Assembly (NCBI RefSeq): GCF_009811755.1
Contig: NZ_BLIV01000006.1
Span: 283,761-347,760, forward strand
DNA length: 64,000 bases
Direction: 5' to 3'
DNA from: Roseobacter cerasinus
Lineage (GTDB): Bacteria; Pseudomonadota; Alphaproteobacteria; Rhodobacterales; Rhodobacteraceae
Numbering within the stretch: the first letter of the stretch is position 1; each line of letters begins with the position of its first letter. Positions 45,080-53,802 of the stretch are shown piece by piece. The translations under genes were made by a program, and so were the position numbers. The notes below the pieces were generated by a model that was given only the letters and a program-made list of their open reading frames with translations, searched no databases and had not been told where the DNA came from.

Positions 45080-45562
45080 TCAAAGCTGCGACATCCCCAT
45101 AAGCAACAGAAATGCAGAGAGGGCGCAAGCGACCGTCCGAACAGAATTCCAAAACGTCCAGCGAGGAAGATAGGTGGTGGTCCAGTAGTCCTGCGCAGAC
45201 GCCGCCGCGGCGTCCATATCCGCAAGAGCCGTGTTCATGGGAACATTGCAGAGTGCGGTCACGCCGAAACAACCGACGACATAGACGGCCCCTGCGGAGA
45301 TAAGCAAAAGGCCCGCATGTTGACCAACGACCAGACCGCCATATGCGATCAGCACGGAAACGGGCACCAGGCCAAGAAACAAGGCCATGAAGACCCAGCG
45401 AAAAACCTCGCGGTTGATGGACTGCATCGCCTGCACGCCACCCGTGCGGGGGGTGTGTGCAAGCGCGCGCATGATGAAATCGGAAAAAGCCAGGAAAACA
45501 CCGCCGACGAAGGCGATTGCAATGACGGTGAGCTGCAGACATACGAAGAGGATCGGAGACAT
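45080..45562 (-). CDS. DUF1772 (anthrone oxygenase-like) membrane protein
   Basis: A 160-residue protein with four transmembrane helices. GGVFLAFSDFIMRAL and the conserved NVPMNTALADMD match DUF1772, a family that includes proteins annotated as anthrone oxygenases in fungi, although bacterial roles are mostly unproven. It lies between the NmrA-like and DUF2938 genes on the same strand with short gaps, so co-transcription is likely. Confidence 0.82.
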   Translation of the reverse strand: MSPILFVCLQLTVIAIAFVGGVFLAFSDFIMRALAHTPRTGGVQAMQSINREVFRWVFMALFLGLVPVSVLIAYGGLVVGQHAGLLLISAGAVYVVGCFGVTALCNVPMNTALADMDAAAASAQDYWTTTYLPRWTFWNSVRTVACALSAFLLLMGMSQL

Positions 45563-45618
45563 TCCAGAAGTCCTTTTGAAGGATCAGGCGGGCGTAGGCA
45601 GGCCCTCCCGACCACAGG

Positions 45619-46446
45619 TCAGGCTGCTTTGGACCACGCGCCCGACGCGGCGGCCTTGGCCACATAGTTTGCGAAGTCGCGCGGCGGGCGGCCGAGGGCG
45701 CGTTCCACCCCATCACAAACCTGCGCGTTGCGCCCATCAAGCGTTTCGCGCGCGATGGCGGTGAATACATCCGCCACAAACTCACGCCCCGCCGCTGCGA
45801 TATTGGCATGGAAGTCTTCGAAGCTGATCGGCACATGCTGAACGGGGCGACCGATCCCCGAACTCAGTGCCGCAGCCATATCGGCAAAACTCAGCAGACG
45901 TGGTCCGGTCACTTCGTAGAGTTGGCCCATGTGGCCGTCTTCCGTCAGCGCGGCGACAACGACATCGGCAATGTCATCCACATCAATGATGGGTTCTTCG
46001 ACCATCCCGCCGGGCATGGGCAGCACGCCTTCGAGGATCGGGTCGCGCAGGTAGCCTTCGCTGAAGTTCTGGGCGAACCAGGCTGAGCGGACGAGCGTAT
46101 AGCTGAGTCCCGAGGCGCGGACGGCCTCTTCCCCCAGGCGCGCGTGATGTTCACCGCGACCCGACAGCAGGACGAGGTGATCAAGGCCGGTCGTCTTGGC
46201 GACCTCACAAAAGGCCGCAACCTTTTCAACGGCGCCGGGGAAGGCGAGATCGGGAAAATAGGTCACATAGGCTTTGGACGCGCCTTCAAGCACGGGCGCC
46301 CATGTGCTGTTGTCTTCCCAGTCAAAGGGGACGTCGGCCCGGCGATGTCCATGGCGCACGTCGATTTTCACTGCTTCAAGCCGGGCTGTCACGCGCGAGC
46401 CGGTTTTGCCAGTTGATCCGACAACGAGGATGGGAGGCGTTTGCAT
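45619..46446 (-). CDS. NAD(P)-binding NmrA-like oxidoreductase or redox sensor
   Basis: A 275-residue Rossmann-fold protein of the NmrA/QOR2-like atypical SDR group. The nucleotide loop is ILVVGSTGKTGSRVTARL. VLLSGRGEHHARLGEEAVRASGLSYTLVRSAWFAQNF is the usual middle part and PIIDVDDIADVVVAALTED follows. There is no Y-x3-K catalytic pair in the classical place, which fits the atypical group. Such proteins act as quinone reductases or NADP sensors. It is preceded by the AraC-type regulator gene. Confidence 0.85.
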   Translation of the reverse strand: MQTPPILVVGSTGKTGSRVTARLEAVKIDVRHGHRRADVPFDWEDNSTWAPVLEGASKAYVTYFPDLAFPGAVEKVAAFCEVAKTTGLDHLVLLSGRGEHHARLGEEAVRASGLSYTLVRSAWFAQNFSEGYLRDPILEGVLPMPGGMVEEPIIDVDDIADVVVAALTEDGHMGQLYEVTGPRLLSFADMAAALSSGIGRPVQHVPISFEDFHANIAAAGREFVADVFTAIARETLDGRNAQVCDGVERALGRPPRDFANYVAKAAASGAWSKAA

Positions 46447-46544
46447 GTGTATGTTCCTTGGTCCAGTTGATGGCCAAGGCGTAGGTGTCGAGGCTGCCTG
46501 TCGTCTTGACCCGCGCTGCCAGAGCTTTGACAGACGCGGCCAAG

Positions 46545-47549
46545 TCAGGACCCTGCACCGCCCCTGCGGTAGCTTGCCGGTGTCTGCCCCATCCAGCGCT
46601 TGAACGCGCGGGTAAAGGCGCTTTGTTCGGAGAACCCGGTCAGGAAGGCAATCTCGGACAGGCTGTAGCGTTCGTCCCGCAACATGCCGAGCGCCAACTC
46701 GCGGCGTGTCTCTTCGGTCAAAACCTGAAAACTGACCCCATGTTCGGCAAGTCTGCGATGAAAGGAGCGGACGCTGAACCCCATGCCTTTCGCGACATCG
46801 GCCATCTTTGGCAGGCCCTCACTCAGGGCGCGTGCAATCCCGTCTTTTGTCTGACGCACAAGGTCAACTTCGGTCTCAAAATCCGCGATTTCCGCGTCCA
46901 GGTGCGAGACGATGAACTGCGTGATCCCTTCATCTCCGAGAATATTGGGTTGTAGGAGCGTTTCGTCCGATAGAAGCAGCGCGTCATATGCGCTTTCAAA
47001 CTGCAGCGGGCAGCCGAAATAAGCCTCGTGCGCCGCGAGGGATCTCGGGGCCGGATGCTTGACCGTAACCTCCAGCGGGACAACGGGAACAGGCGAGACT
47101 TGTCTCGCAATGGACACGGCACTTGCGAGGGTCGCTTCGTTTGACAGGCGCATCCCAAGCCTGCGTGGCCCTGCGCGATGCAGAATAAAAAGTACGCCGC
47201 GCTCAACCCGTCGAAGCTCGTATTCGACCACACTTGTCCAGAGCCGGGCATAGCGTTCAACCCGCGCAAAGGATCCAAGCAGATTGGGTGCCGCCTTCCA
47301 CGCGAGACCAAGCGCGCCGTATTCGTCACATCGCATTGCTGCACCAACGGTGATCGGTAAAGCGGTCACGTCGGTCTGTGATGCCATGTCTTCAAGCATG
47401 GCGTAATACGCCGCGTCCGAGATCATCACCTTAGGGTCCCGAGGCGCGTCAGGATCCAGACCGGCGACACGCAGGAGCGCGTGCCCATCCACCGCATCTC
47501 CGGCGGAGGCGACCATTTTATGCGCAAACAGAGAGGTAACCCGTCCCAT
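46545..47549 (-). CDS. AraC family transcriptional regulator
   Basis: A 334-residue regulator. The N-terminal about 190 residues form the AraC_binding/OruR-type ligand domain (GLDPDAPRDPKVMISDAAYYAMLEDM). The C-terminal two helix-turn-helix motifs are MADVAKGMGFSVRSFHRRLAEHGVSF and YSLSEIAFLTGFSEQSAFTRAFKRWMGQTPASYRR. It lies 98 bases upstream of the NmrA-like gene on the same strand and is the obvious candidate regulator of the NmrA-DUF1772-DUF2938 group. The ligand is unknown. Confidence 0.92.
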   Translation of the reverse strand: MGRVTSLFAHKMVASAGDAVDGHALLRVAGLDPDAPRDPKVMISDAAYYAMLEDMASQTDVTALPITVGAAMRCDEYGALGLAWKAAPNLLGSFARVERYARLWTSVVEYELRRVERGVLFILHRAGPRRLGMRLSNEATLASAVSIARQVSPVPVVPLEVTVKHPAPRSLAAHEAYFGCPLQFESAYDALLLSDETLLQPNILGDEGITQFIVSHLDAEIADFETEVDLVRQTKDGIARALSEGLPKMADVAKGMGFSVRSFHRRLAEHGVSFQVLTEETRRELALGMLRDERYSLSEIAFLTGFSEQSAFTRAFKRWMGQTPASYRRGGAGS

Positions 47550-47668
47550 GCGAAAAGCCTAACTTCGACGTAGAATACGATATCGCCTAACCATCGTTTG
47601 AACAGCTGGGCAATTGCGGTGGCGGAGCTTTTCCGGGGCAATTCCTGGTGCAGGTCACGGTCAGGCCT

Positions 47669-48379
47669 TCACGTCGCGGTTCTGTTGACCCGCGCAATCA
47701 AAGCCTCTCCGCTCTCCTTCCGTTCGCTGTAGCGATCCACGAGATAAGGTGTCACGTCGCGGGTCAGATAGGTGAACTTCACCAGTTCTTCCATCACATC
47801 CACCATCCGGTTGTAGTAGGCGGAGGGCTTCATACGGCCGTCGCCATCAAACTGCTGGAACGCCTTTGGGACAGACGATTGGTTCGGAATCGTCAGACAC
47901 CGCATCCAGCGGCCCAATATGCGCAGCTGATTGACTGCGTTGAAGCTCTGGGATCCGCCACAGACCTGCATGACCGCCAACGTTTTGCCTTGCGTCGGGC
48001 GCACCGCACCGATGGACAGTGGTATCCAGTCGATCTGGGATTTCATGATCCCGGTCATGGCGCCGTGGCGCTCGGGCGAGCACCAGACCATACCCTCGCT
48101 CCACGTCACCAGATCTCGCAACTCCTGCACCTTTGGGTGGTCTGCCTCGGCATCGTCCGGTAACGGCAAACCGGATGGGTTGAAGCTGCGGGTTTCAGCA
48201 CCCAGGCGCTCCAGAACACGCGCGGCCTCTTCCACCATCAACCTGCTGAACGATCGCTTTCGCAGTGAGCCATAGAGCAACAGGATGCGTGGCGCATGAG
48301 ACGCGCGGTTCGGTTTGACCAGGTCGCTCTCCTTTATTTCGTGAAAGTGCTCTTCGGACAATTGCGGTGTGTCAGTCAT
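47669..48379 (-). CDS. arsH: Arsenical resistance NADPH-dependent flavoprotein ArsH
   Basis: A 236-residue flavodoxin-like protein that in characterised relatives oxidises trivalent organoarsenicals or reduces quinones with NADPH. Markers are [26 protein letters not shown] (FMN phosphate loop), [24 protein letters not shown] and the C-terminal [26 protein letters not shown] 48379 overlaps the stop of the aquaglyceroporin gene (ATGA), so the two are translated as a coupled pair. Confidence 0.94.
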   Translation of the reverse strand: MTDTPQLSEEHFHEIKESDLVKPNRASHAPRILLLYGSLRKRSFSRLMVEEAARVLERLGAETRSFNPSGLPLPDDAEADHPKVQELRDLVTWSEGMVWCSPERHGAMTGIMKSQIDWIPLSIGAVRPTQGKTLAVMQVCGGSQSFNAVNQLRILGRWMRCLTIPNQSSVPKAFQQFDGDGRMKPSAYYNRMVDVMEELVKFTYLTRDVTPYLVDRYSERKESGEALIARVNRTAT

Positions 48380-49059
48380 CGCGCTTCCCTTTCTTTTTTG
48401 CTGAGCCGGTCCTCCAGCATCCAGCGGAAGAACCAGGTTGCCAGAACTGCCGCGACCAATTGCACCACAATGAACGCGCCCACATCTGCTGGCGCGATCC
48501 CGGCGAATGTGTCGGAAAAACCCCGCGCGATGGTCACGGCCGGGTTGGCAAAGGAGGTAGATGAGGTGAACCAATACGCTGCCGTTATGTACAAGCCAAC
48601 GGCCATTGGCACCGCCTGCGGTCGCGCCTTGAGGCAAGCGAGGATTGTCCCGATCAAGCCAAATGTCGCTACAAACTCACCCACCCATTGCCCGATGCCT
48701 GTGCGTATCGTCGTGGATGGGTCGATTAAGGGATGTTCGAACATCACATGCGCTGCAAGAACACCCATGATGCCGCCAAAAACCTGTGCCAGAACATAGA
48801 GCCCGGCTTCACCGGTCGGGATGTCGCGCTTGATCGCAAAGGAGAGTGTCACGGCTGGGTTGAAATGCGCGCCAGAGATTGGACCAAAAACCGTGATCAG
48901 CACCACCAGGATAGCGCCCGTGGGGAGTGTATTGCCCAGGAGGGCCACGGCCACGTTCCCACCGGCCAGACGCTCCGCCATGATGCCGGAGCCAACAACG
49001 GTCGCCAGCAAGGAAAAGGTGCCAAGCCATTCGGCCATGAGGCGGCGGTCCAGTGTCAT
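48376..49059 (-). CDS. aqpS: Aquaglyceroporin (AqpS-like, arsenite channel)
   Basis: A 227-residue MIP channel with six helices and two NPA loops: HFNPAVTLS (67-69) and [20 protein letters not shown] (172-174) with the pore arginine at about 179. The [20 protein letters not shown] segment and coupling to arsH match the AqpS group of rhizobial ars operons, where the channel lets arsenite leave the cell after arsenate reduction. No arsR or arsC is seen next to it in this window, unlike Sinorhizobium. The substrate assignment is by family and context. Confidence 0.88.
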   Translation of the reverse strand: MTLDRRLMAEWLGTFSLLATVVGSGIMAERLAGGNVAVALLGNTLPTGAILVVLITVFGPISGAHFNPAVTLSFAIKRDIPTGEAGLYVLAQVFGGIMGVLAAHVMFEHPLIDPSTTIRTGIGQWVGEFVATFGLIGTILACLKARPQAVPMAVGLYITAAYWFTSSTSFANPAVTIARGFSDTFAGIAPADVGAFIVVQLVAAVLATWFFRWMLEDRLSKKEREAR

Positions 49060-49263
49060 GTCTGTATCTCCCCAAGCATGGCAAAGCGGCCAGTCGAAGC
49101 ACTGCCGCTGGTGATCTCGGGTACAAAGGTCGAGTCTCAGTCTCCACTAGACCGCAGCAGATTGCAGCCTGTCCATAGCGGGCGTTGGCTGGAAGCGCCA
49201 GATATCAGCCGTTGGGAGATGTGGCAGCGCAAGACACTTTTGCGAATGGCCCGATGTCGGAGT

Positions 49264-49292
49264 GGCAATCACGCGACCTTGCTGTGATTGCC
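49264..49292. promoter_or_regulatory. Interrupted palindrome upstream of aqpS
   Basis: GGCAATCAC (49264-49272) and GTGATTGCC (49284-49292) are perfect inverted repeats separated by 11 bases. The half-site contains ATCAC/GTGAT, near but not equal to known ArsR half-sites (ATCAA/TTGAT). A role as operator for aqpS-arsH is a guess. Confidence 0.4.
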
Positions 49293-49328
49293 TGTTTGGT
49301 GCGGCAGGTGGACGGTTGAGAGCGGGGC

Positions 49329-49351
49329 GGTTGCAGCTCTGCGCTGCAACC
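49329..49351 (-). terminator. Hairpin after DUF3179 gene
   Basis: GGTTGCAGC (49329-49337), loop TCTGC, GCTGCAACC (49343-49351): a perfect 9-bp stem starting about 20 bases after the DUF3179 stop on the minus strand. A T tract is absent. Confidence 0.55.
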
Positions 49352-49371
49352 AACCGACCAGAGGGCCCGTG

Positions 49372-50772
49372 TTACTGCGGCCACAACTCTGTCTCAGGAT
49401 GGAATTGGGACCAGGCAAACCAGAAAGCCTGATGGCTGCCAAGGTCCGCGCCCTCGGCGCCCACAGCTCTTATTCCGCCGGCGTCAAGTTCCAGGTGGAC
49501 GTTTTCAACAACGATCTCATCTCCGCGTTTTAGAGCCACCAGTGCTGCGCTTCTTTGAAAAGCCACAGGTGTGCCGGACGCCGTGACAACACCAATGACA
49601 TCTTCATGCACCGGCAAGCGCGGGTCGACATCGCCGACAGGAAAGATAGGCCCGTTGGCATCCCGTCCATTTCGGAAGTCCGGATCGCGCCCCAGGGCAT
49701 AGCGCTCCAGCAAAACTGTGGTGTCCGGATGCTCTTTTTTCCAGGTGCCCCAGTCGGTGGTGACAACTGTTGCCTGTTTCAGCTGCAGGTCTTTCTCGGC
49801 CAGGGGACCAGTGACCGCATGGCCCAGAAACGTGTCAAAGACAGAGAAGGTGTTGAGATCATACATGACCTTGTTGGACCGGCTCAGCAGTCCGGACGTC
49901 CGCAGGATCGGACGTTCGACGCCGATCGGCATACGGTCGGTGAAGTAAGCCTGTGCCGCGCCGCATAGCGTGCAATATGGAATGCCAAGATCACGCCCCC
50001 CCAGAGTGTCGTTGACCATTTCACGCACTTCCATGATGCGGCGTGGATAGGCGCGATGTTCGCCGTTGATCGAAATGCCGAACACGATATCATCGTCTTG
50101 CAGCCATGTTGCATCTTCGGCGCTGCTGACCTCGGGATTGTCGGCCGCGGGGATGCAATTGCACCCGTTGTCGGTTGTGTCGTAGGGGCGGTCATCGATC
50201 AGGACACCCCCCCAGGACACCAACCGCCAGTCTATATCACCTTCGGCAAAGATGCGGTCCCAGCCGGGCACGAGACCAGTGAAAATCGTGCGCTTGAACT
50301 TGAGATAGTCGGGCGGTGCCGGAATGTCCCACGCGAGAAGATGGTCGGTCACAACACCCCAGCTGTTGGCGGTGTCGAACTCTTTCCCCAAGAGCGCGCT
50401 TGCGGCGCTTGTCAAATCTGCGCCGAGCTGTCGTGATGGCACGAACCGCATCAAATCACTGATGATCCACACCAAACGCGGGTCGCCAGATGAGGCTATT
50501 TCCGCAAGCGCAAGGCTTTGATTTTCGTCCCATGTGGAGAGTACGACGCTGTCCACGAATGCCACCCGCAGCGCAAACTGCATCTGCGGAGCGAGTGGCC
50601 CATCCGGCACAGCAGGCGGGTGACCAAATTCCTCGATCACGTAATCGGGCAACGGCCTCGCGGTTTGCGCCCGCAGGAGATCAGAATACACCATACTCAA
50701 CATCAGGAACACTGTTATGAGTAGAGCACGCACAGATCCTCTGCTTGCAAACGTTGCAATCGAAGCCATCAT
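49372..50772 (-). CDS. DUF3179 family exported protein
   Basis: A 466-residue protein with an N-terminal signal or anchor (ALLITVFLMLSMVYSDLLRAQ, about 15-36). The DUF3179 domain occupies most of the rest, with the conserved EHRAYPRRIMEVREMVNDTLGG, IPYCTLCGAAQAYF (two cysteines) and TTDWGTWKKEHPDTTVL. The function of the family is unknown; the cysteine and histidine pattern could bind a metal. It lies upstream of aqpS on the same strand but is separated by about 310 bases and a hairpin. Confidence 0.85.
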   Translation of the reverse strand: MMASIATFASRGSVRALLITVFLMLSMVYSDLLRAQTARPLPDYVIEEFGHPPAVPDGPLAPQMQFALRVAFVDSVVLSTWDENQSLALAEIASSGDPRLVWIISDLMRFVPSRQLGADLTSAASALLGKEFDTANSWGVVTDHLLAWDIPAPPDYLKFKRTIFTGLVPGWDRIFAEGDIDWRLVSWGGVLIDDRPYDTTDNGCNCIPAADNPEVSSAEDATWLQDDDIVFGISINGEHRAYPRRIMEVREMVNDTLGGRDLGIPYCTLCGAAQAYFTDRMPIGVERPILRTSGLLSRSNKVMYDLNTFSVFDTFLGHAVTGPLAEKDLQLKQATVVTTDWGTWKKEHPDTTVLLERYALGRDPDFRNGRDANGPIFPVGDVDPRLPVHEDVIGVVTASGTPVAFQRSAALVALKRGDEIVVENVHLELDAGGIRAVGAEGADLGSHQAFWFAWSQFHPETELWPQ

Positions 50773-51210
50773 ATCAGCAGTCTCCCAAATTCGCGTGGCA
50801 TGGTGGAACGGAGTTGCACTTGAACAACGTCATTCCGGCACCGCGATCATTTACGGTCATTTGGGAAAGACTGGACTATCCATACGCCCAATCAAAATCA
50901 CGTTTTCACCAGACTTCGTGAACGATAGGGCCGTTGATCGAGGGCAGAGCGTATGTGAACGCGGCGCGCATGTCGCCTTTGGATAGAGGCGCCAGCCGTC
51001 GGCCGACGGGCATGTTGAAGGGTACGGGCGCAACGTTCAGACCAAGACATCTGGCTAAGGAGCACCACAAGACGGTCGGGCGGCTGCGGCATGAGGAAGG
51101 GCAGCAGTACCGCAAGAAGTTTGGGGCCAGAAAGACCTAGTTGCTAAGGACACATCTGCATGTCGCGGAGAGTTTGCGCGCGCCTGGTTCAGCTTGGTTT
51201 CGTTGGAGGT
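50773..51210. other. Gap between DUF3179 and helicase genes
   Basis: About 440 bases with short frames of 64-76 codons on both strands and no recognised family. A minus-strand frame at 50906-51115 contains VAPVPFNMPVGRRLAPLSKG, which reads like real protein and could be a decayed gene end, but its upstream part is cysteine/arginine-rich and unconvincing. It may be a remnant. Confidence 0.3.
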
Positions 51211-53265
51211 TCAGTCTTTTGTCGATGATCTCCGGACGGGTCGCGCGTCTCCACCCAGGGGTTTTCCGGCATTTTTGCGCTGCGCTTTTGAAGCCTTGTG
51301 TCTGGTTTTGTGCCGCGCCTTGCGCGAGCCCAAAGCCTTCGATGAGTCAGACGCATCCTTCTCGCGCGTCTTTGGTTTTGCCGGGTTTGTTTTGTTACCG
51401 TCCCGTTTCGGATGGGATAGCTTTGCTTTGCCCTGAGTTGGTTTGCCGGCCTTGGCTTTGGGGCCAGATGTCTGCTTCGCGGATTTGTCTTTGCCCTTTT
51501 GCTCTTGTCCTGAAGGTCTTTCACTTTGATTGCCAGCGACAGGTTTGCGCGCTGTCCTGAGCGGTTTGTCCGGGCGCGGCTTGCGATCTTGCGTCGCAAC
51601 GCCCGTATGTTGTCGTTCGGCAGGCGGTCCCTTGGGGGAGGCGTCGAAATCCGGCACTCCCGGCAGCTGGGTCAGCCTTGCCCCTTGTTCCATCGTCATC
51701 TCTGAACCCAACTCCTGCAGCATCGCCGGGACAGCAGCACTGGCAATCTCGATGAAGGTTTCCTGGAATTGGACTCGGATCGCGCCGATTGCATCTTTCG
51801 ACAGACCGGTATTGCGGCAGAGCATCGGCAACAGCCAGCGCGGCTCTGCGCGTTGCTTGCGCCCCAATGAAAGTGAGAACCAGATGCTCGGTCCAAAGTC
51901 GGCGTGTTCCTTGATTTTGCGCTCTTTGCGGTCGCCCCGCGCAGGACCAGCGCTCAGGATCTCTGGTGCTGAGTGGCGTTCCCGATAGAGCCGCAGATAG
52001 GCGGCTGCGATCTGCTCGGCGCTGTGAACCCTCAAAAGCCTCTCGGCAAAGGTCAGTTCTTCGGCGACCGGCGGATCGGTCCAGGCTGGATCGGAAATGA
52101 TACGCTCCTCATCCCGGGCCAGAACCTCCTCCGGGGAGGGGGGCGCGCCCCATTCGGCCTCAAGCTTTGCGGATCTCAGCAAACGCTGCGCCTTTGCGCG
52201 CTGCCGCCTCGGCACAATCAAGACGGAGGTTCCCTTACGCCCGGCGCGTCCCGTCCGCCCGGACCGATGCAGCAAGGATTCCGCATTCGACGGAAGATCC
52301 GCATGGATCACCAGCTCTAGCCCCGGCAGGTCAATGCCGCGCGCCGCCACATCGGTTGCAATGCAAACACGCGCGCGCCCATCCCTGAGTGCTTGCAGCG
52401 CGTTGGTGCGTTCTGTCTGGCTCAGCTCTCCGGAGAGGGACACGACCGAAAACCCCCGGTTGGAGAATTTTGCGGTCAACCGCGCAACCATAGAGCGGGT
52501 ATTGGCGAATACAATGGCCGTCTGCGCCTCATGGTAACGCAGGAGGTTGATGATGGCTTTTTCGATGTCAGACGGCGCGACCTCCAAGGCGTGGTAGGCG
52601 ATGTCGGAATGCTGCGCGTCTGCGCTGCCAATCTTGAGGCGTTGGGCGTTTTCCTTCTGGTAGGTCTGCGCAAGCTTGGTGATGCCATGGGGCACCGTGG
52701 CGGAGAACAGCAATGTGCGCCGGTCATCAGGTGTCTGATCGAGGATGTATTCAAGGTCCTCCGCAAAGCCCATGTCCAACATCTCATCCGCCTCGTCGAG
52801 CACAACGGTGCGCAGATCAGTGAGATCAATCACACCACGGGCGGTGTGATCGCGAAGCCGCCCGGGCGTGGCGACAACCACATGCGCTCCACGCTCCAGC
52901 GCGCGGCGCTCGGTGCGGGCGTCCATGCCACCCACCGCCGATGCTGTGACGATCCCCGCCTCCGCGAACAGCCAGTCGAACTCCCGCCGAACCTGCAAAG
53001 CCAGTTCGCGCGTGGGCGTTATGACCAACGCCAGCGGTGTCGCAGGACGGTCAAACCGGCCATGCGCATCGAGAAGGTCATCCCGCATCGCCAGCCCGAA
53101 CCCCACGGTTTTGCCGGACCCGGTTTGTGCCGATACAAGCAGATCAAGCCCCGCCAAGGCGTCTTCTGATACGGCCTGTTGGACAGGCGTGAGCCGGCTG
53201 TAACCTCGTTTTGTGAGGGCTGCGGACAACGTGCTCGGAAGGCCGGAGAAGTCTTGCATGATCAT
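51211..53265 (-). CDS. DEAD-box RNA helicase with long basic tail
   Basis: A 684-residue DEAD-box helicase of the DeaD/CsdA type, acting in ribosome assembly or mRNA turnover. Motifs are AQTGSGKTVGFG (Walker A), TPTRELALQV, VVATPGRLRDHT, VLDEADEMLDMGF (DEAD), LFSATVP (SAT), VCIATDVAARGIDLPGL and HRSGRTGRAG. A DbpA-like RNA-binding segment with FSLSLGRKQRAEPRWLLPML follows near 460-490. The last roughly 125 residues are low-complexity, lysine/proline/serine-rich, probably disordered and RNA-binding. The start is set at the ATG complementary to 53263-53265 (MIMQDFSGLPSTL); the frame is open further upstream to 53328. Confidence 0.93.
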   Translation of the reverse strand: MIMQDFSGLPSTLSAALTKRGYSRLTPVQQAVSEDALAGLDLLVSAQTGSGKTVGFGLAMRDDLLDAHGRFDRPATPLALVITPTRELALQVRREFDWLFAEAGIVTASAVGGMDARTERRALERGAHVVVATPGRLRDHTARGVIDLTDLRTVVLDEADEMLDMGFAEDLEYILDQTPDDRRTLLFSATVPHGITKLAQTYQKENAQRLKIGSADAQHSDIAYHALEVAPSDIEKAIINLLRYHEAQTAIVFANTRSMVARLTAKFSNRGFSVVSLSGELSQTERTNALQALRDGRARVCIATDVAARGIDLPGLELVIHADLPSNAESLLHRSGRTGRAGRKGTSVLIVPRRQRAKAQRLLRSAKLEAEWGAPPSPEEVLARDEERIISDPAWTDPPVAEELTFAERLLRVHSAEQIAAAYLRLYRERHSAPEILSAGPARGDRKERKIKEHADFGPSIWFSLSLGRKQRAEPRWLLPMLCRNTGLSKDAIGAIRVQFQETFIEIASAAVPAMLQELGSEMTMEQGARLTQLPGVPDFDASPKGPPAERQHTGVATQDRKPRPDKPLRTARKPVAGNQSERPSGQEQKGKDKSAKQTSGPKAKAGKPTQGKAKLSHPKRDGNKTNPAKPKTREKDASDSSKALGSRKARHKTRHKASKAQRKNAGKPLGGDARPVRRSSTKD

Positions 53266-53802
53266 CAAATCCCAAGAAAGATTTGGCACATAGAAGCTTT
53301 TCACCCAAGTGTATAGTCCGCGCGGCATATGCAGGCGAACTCAGCCCCAGCGGGACGACACCGCCCACCCCAAGGGGCATTGCTTTTTCCATCGGACGGG
53401 CGTTGGTCGACAGCCGATCAAAACGTCGGCGGGCCGCACTACAAGGTTCCGGTAGACTGTCGAAAGTCCGTATTGGGCAGGCGGCAGTGGCAAATCCCGC
53501 TTTGCCGGGTGCTTCTATCGTCGCACAGATGATGGTAGAAATTCCGATCTAGCCCATCTGATGGCGCACTTCAGATTAGCGCCTGCATTTGACTTACGAA
53601 GAGTTTTGCGGTCGCGCAAGGTTCGCGGGTATCATAGGGACAACGTGTTCGGTGATCGGCGCAGTCACCCTTGCGTCTGCTCTGAACATGGGTCATGCAC
53701 TGGCCGGTGCGCGTGCTGTGCAGTGTCGAAATAGGATGAATCGGCGGCGTTGGCCTGCGCTTCGGAATAACAAAACCGGCCTGCAGCAGTTCGAGTGAAG
53801 AC
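53266..53802. other. Long gap between helicase and dusA
   Basis: About 540 bases holding both divergent promoters. Short plus-strand frames (for example 53329-53532 and 53589-53798) have no recognised family. The second contains a hydrophobic segment (FAGIIGTTCSVIGAVTLASAL) but needs a TTG start. Gene remnants are possible; no clear RNA gene was seen. Confidence 0.35.

Larger units (their letters stand above)
49060..49371. other. Upstream region of the aqpS-arsH pair
   Basis: About 310 bases with no supported gene. It holds the promoter of aqpS, a perfect interrupted palindrome at 49264-49292 and a hairpin at 49329-49351 that probably ends the DUF3179 transcript. A frame on the minus strand ending at 49062 (VPEITSGSASTGRFAML) looks coding-like but has an upstream stop after only about 26 codons. 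Confidence 0.4.

Noticed and set aside
45015..45836. Upstream extension of the DUF2938 frame
   Set aside because: It overlaps the DUF1772 and NmrA-like genes, has no homology, and a good ribosome site precedes the internal ATG at 45014.
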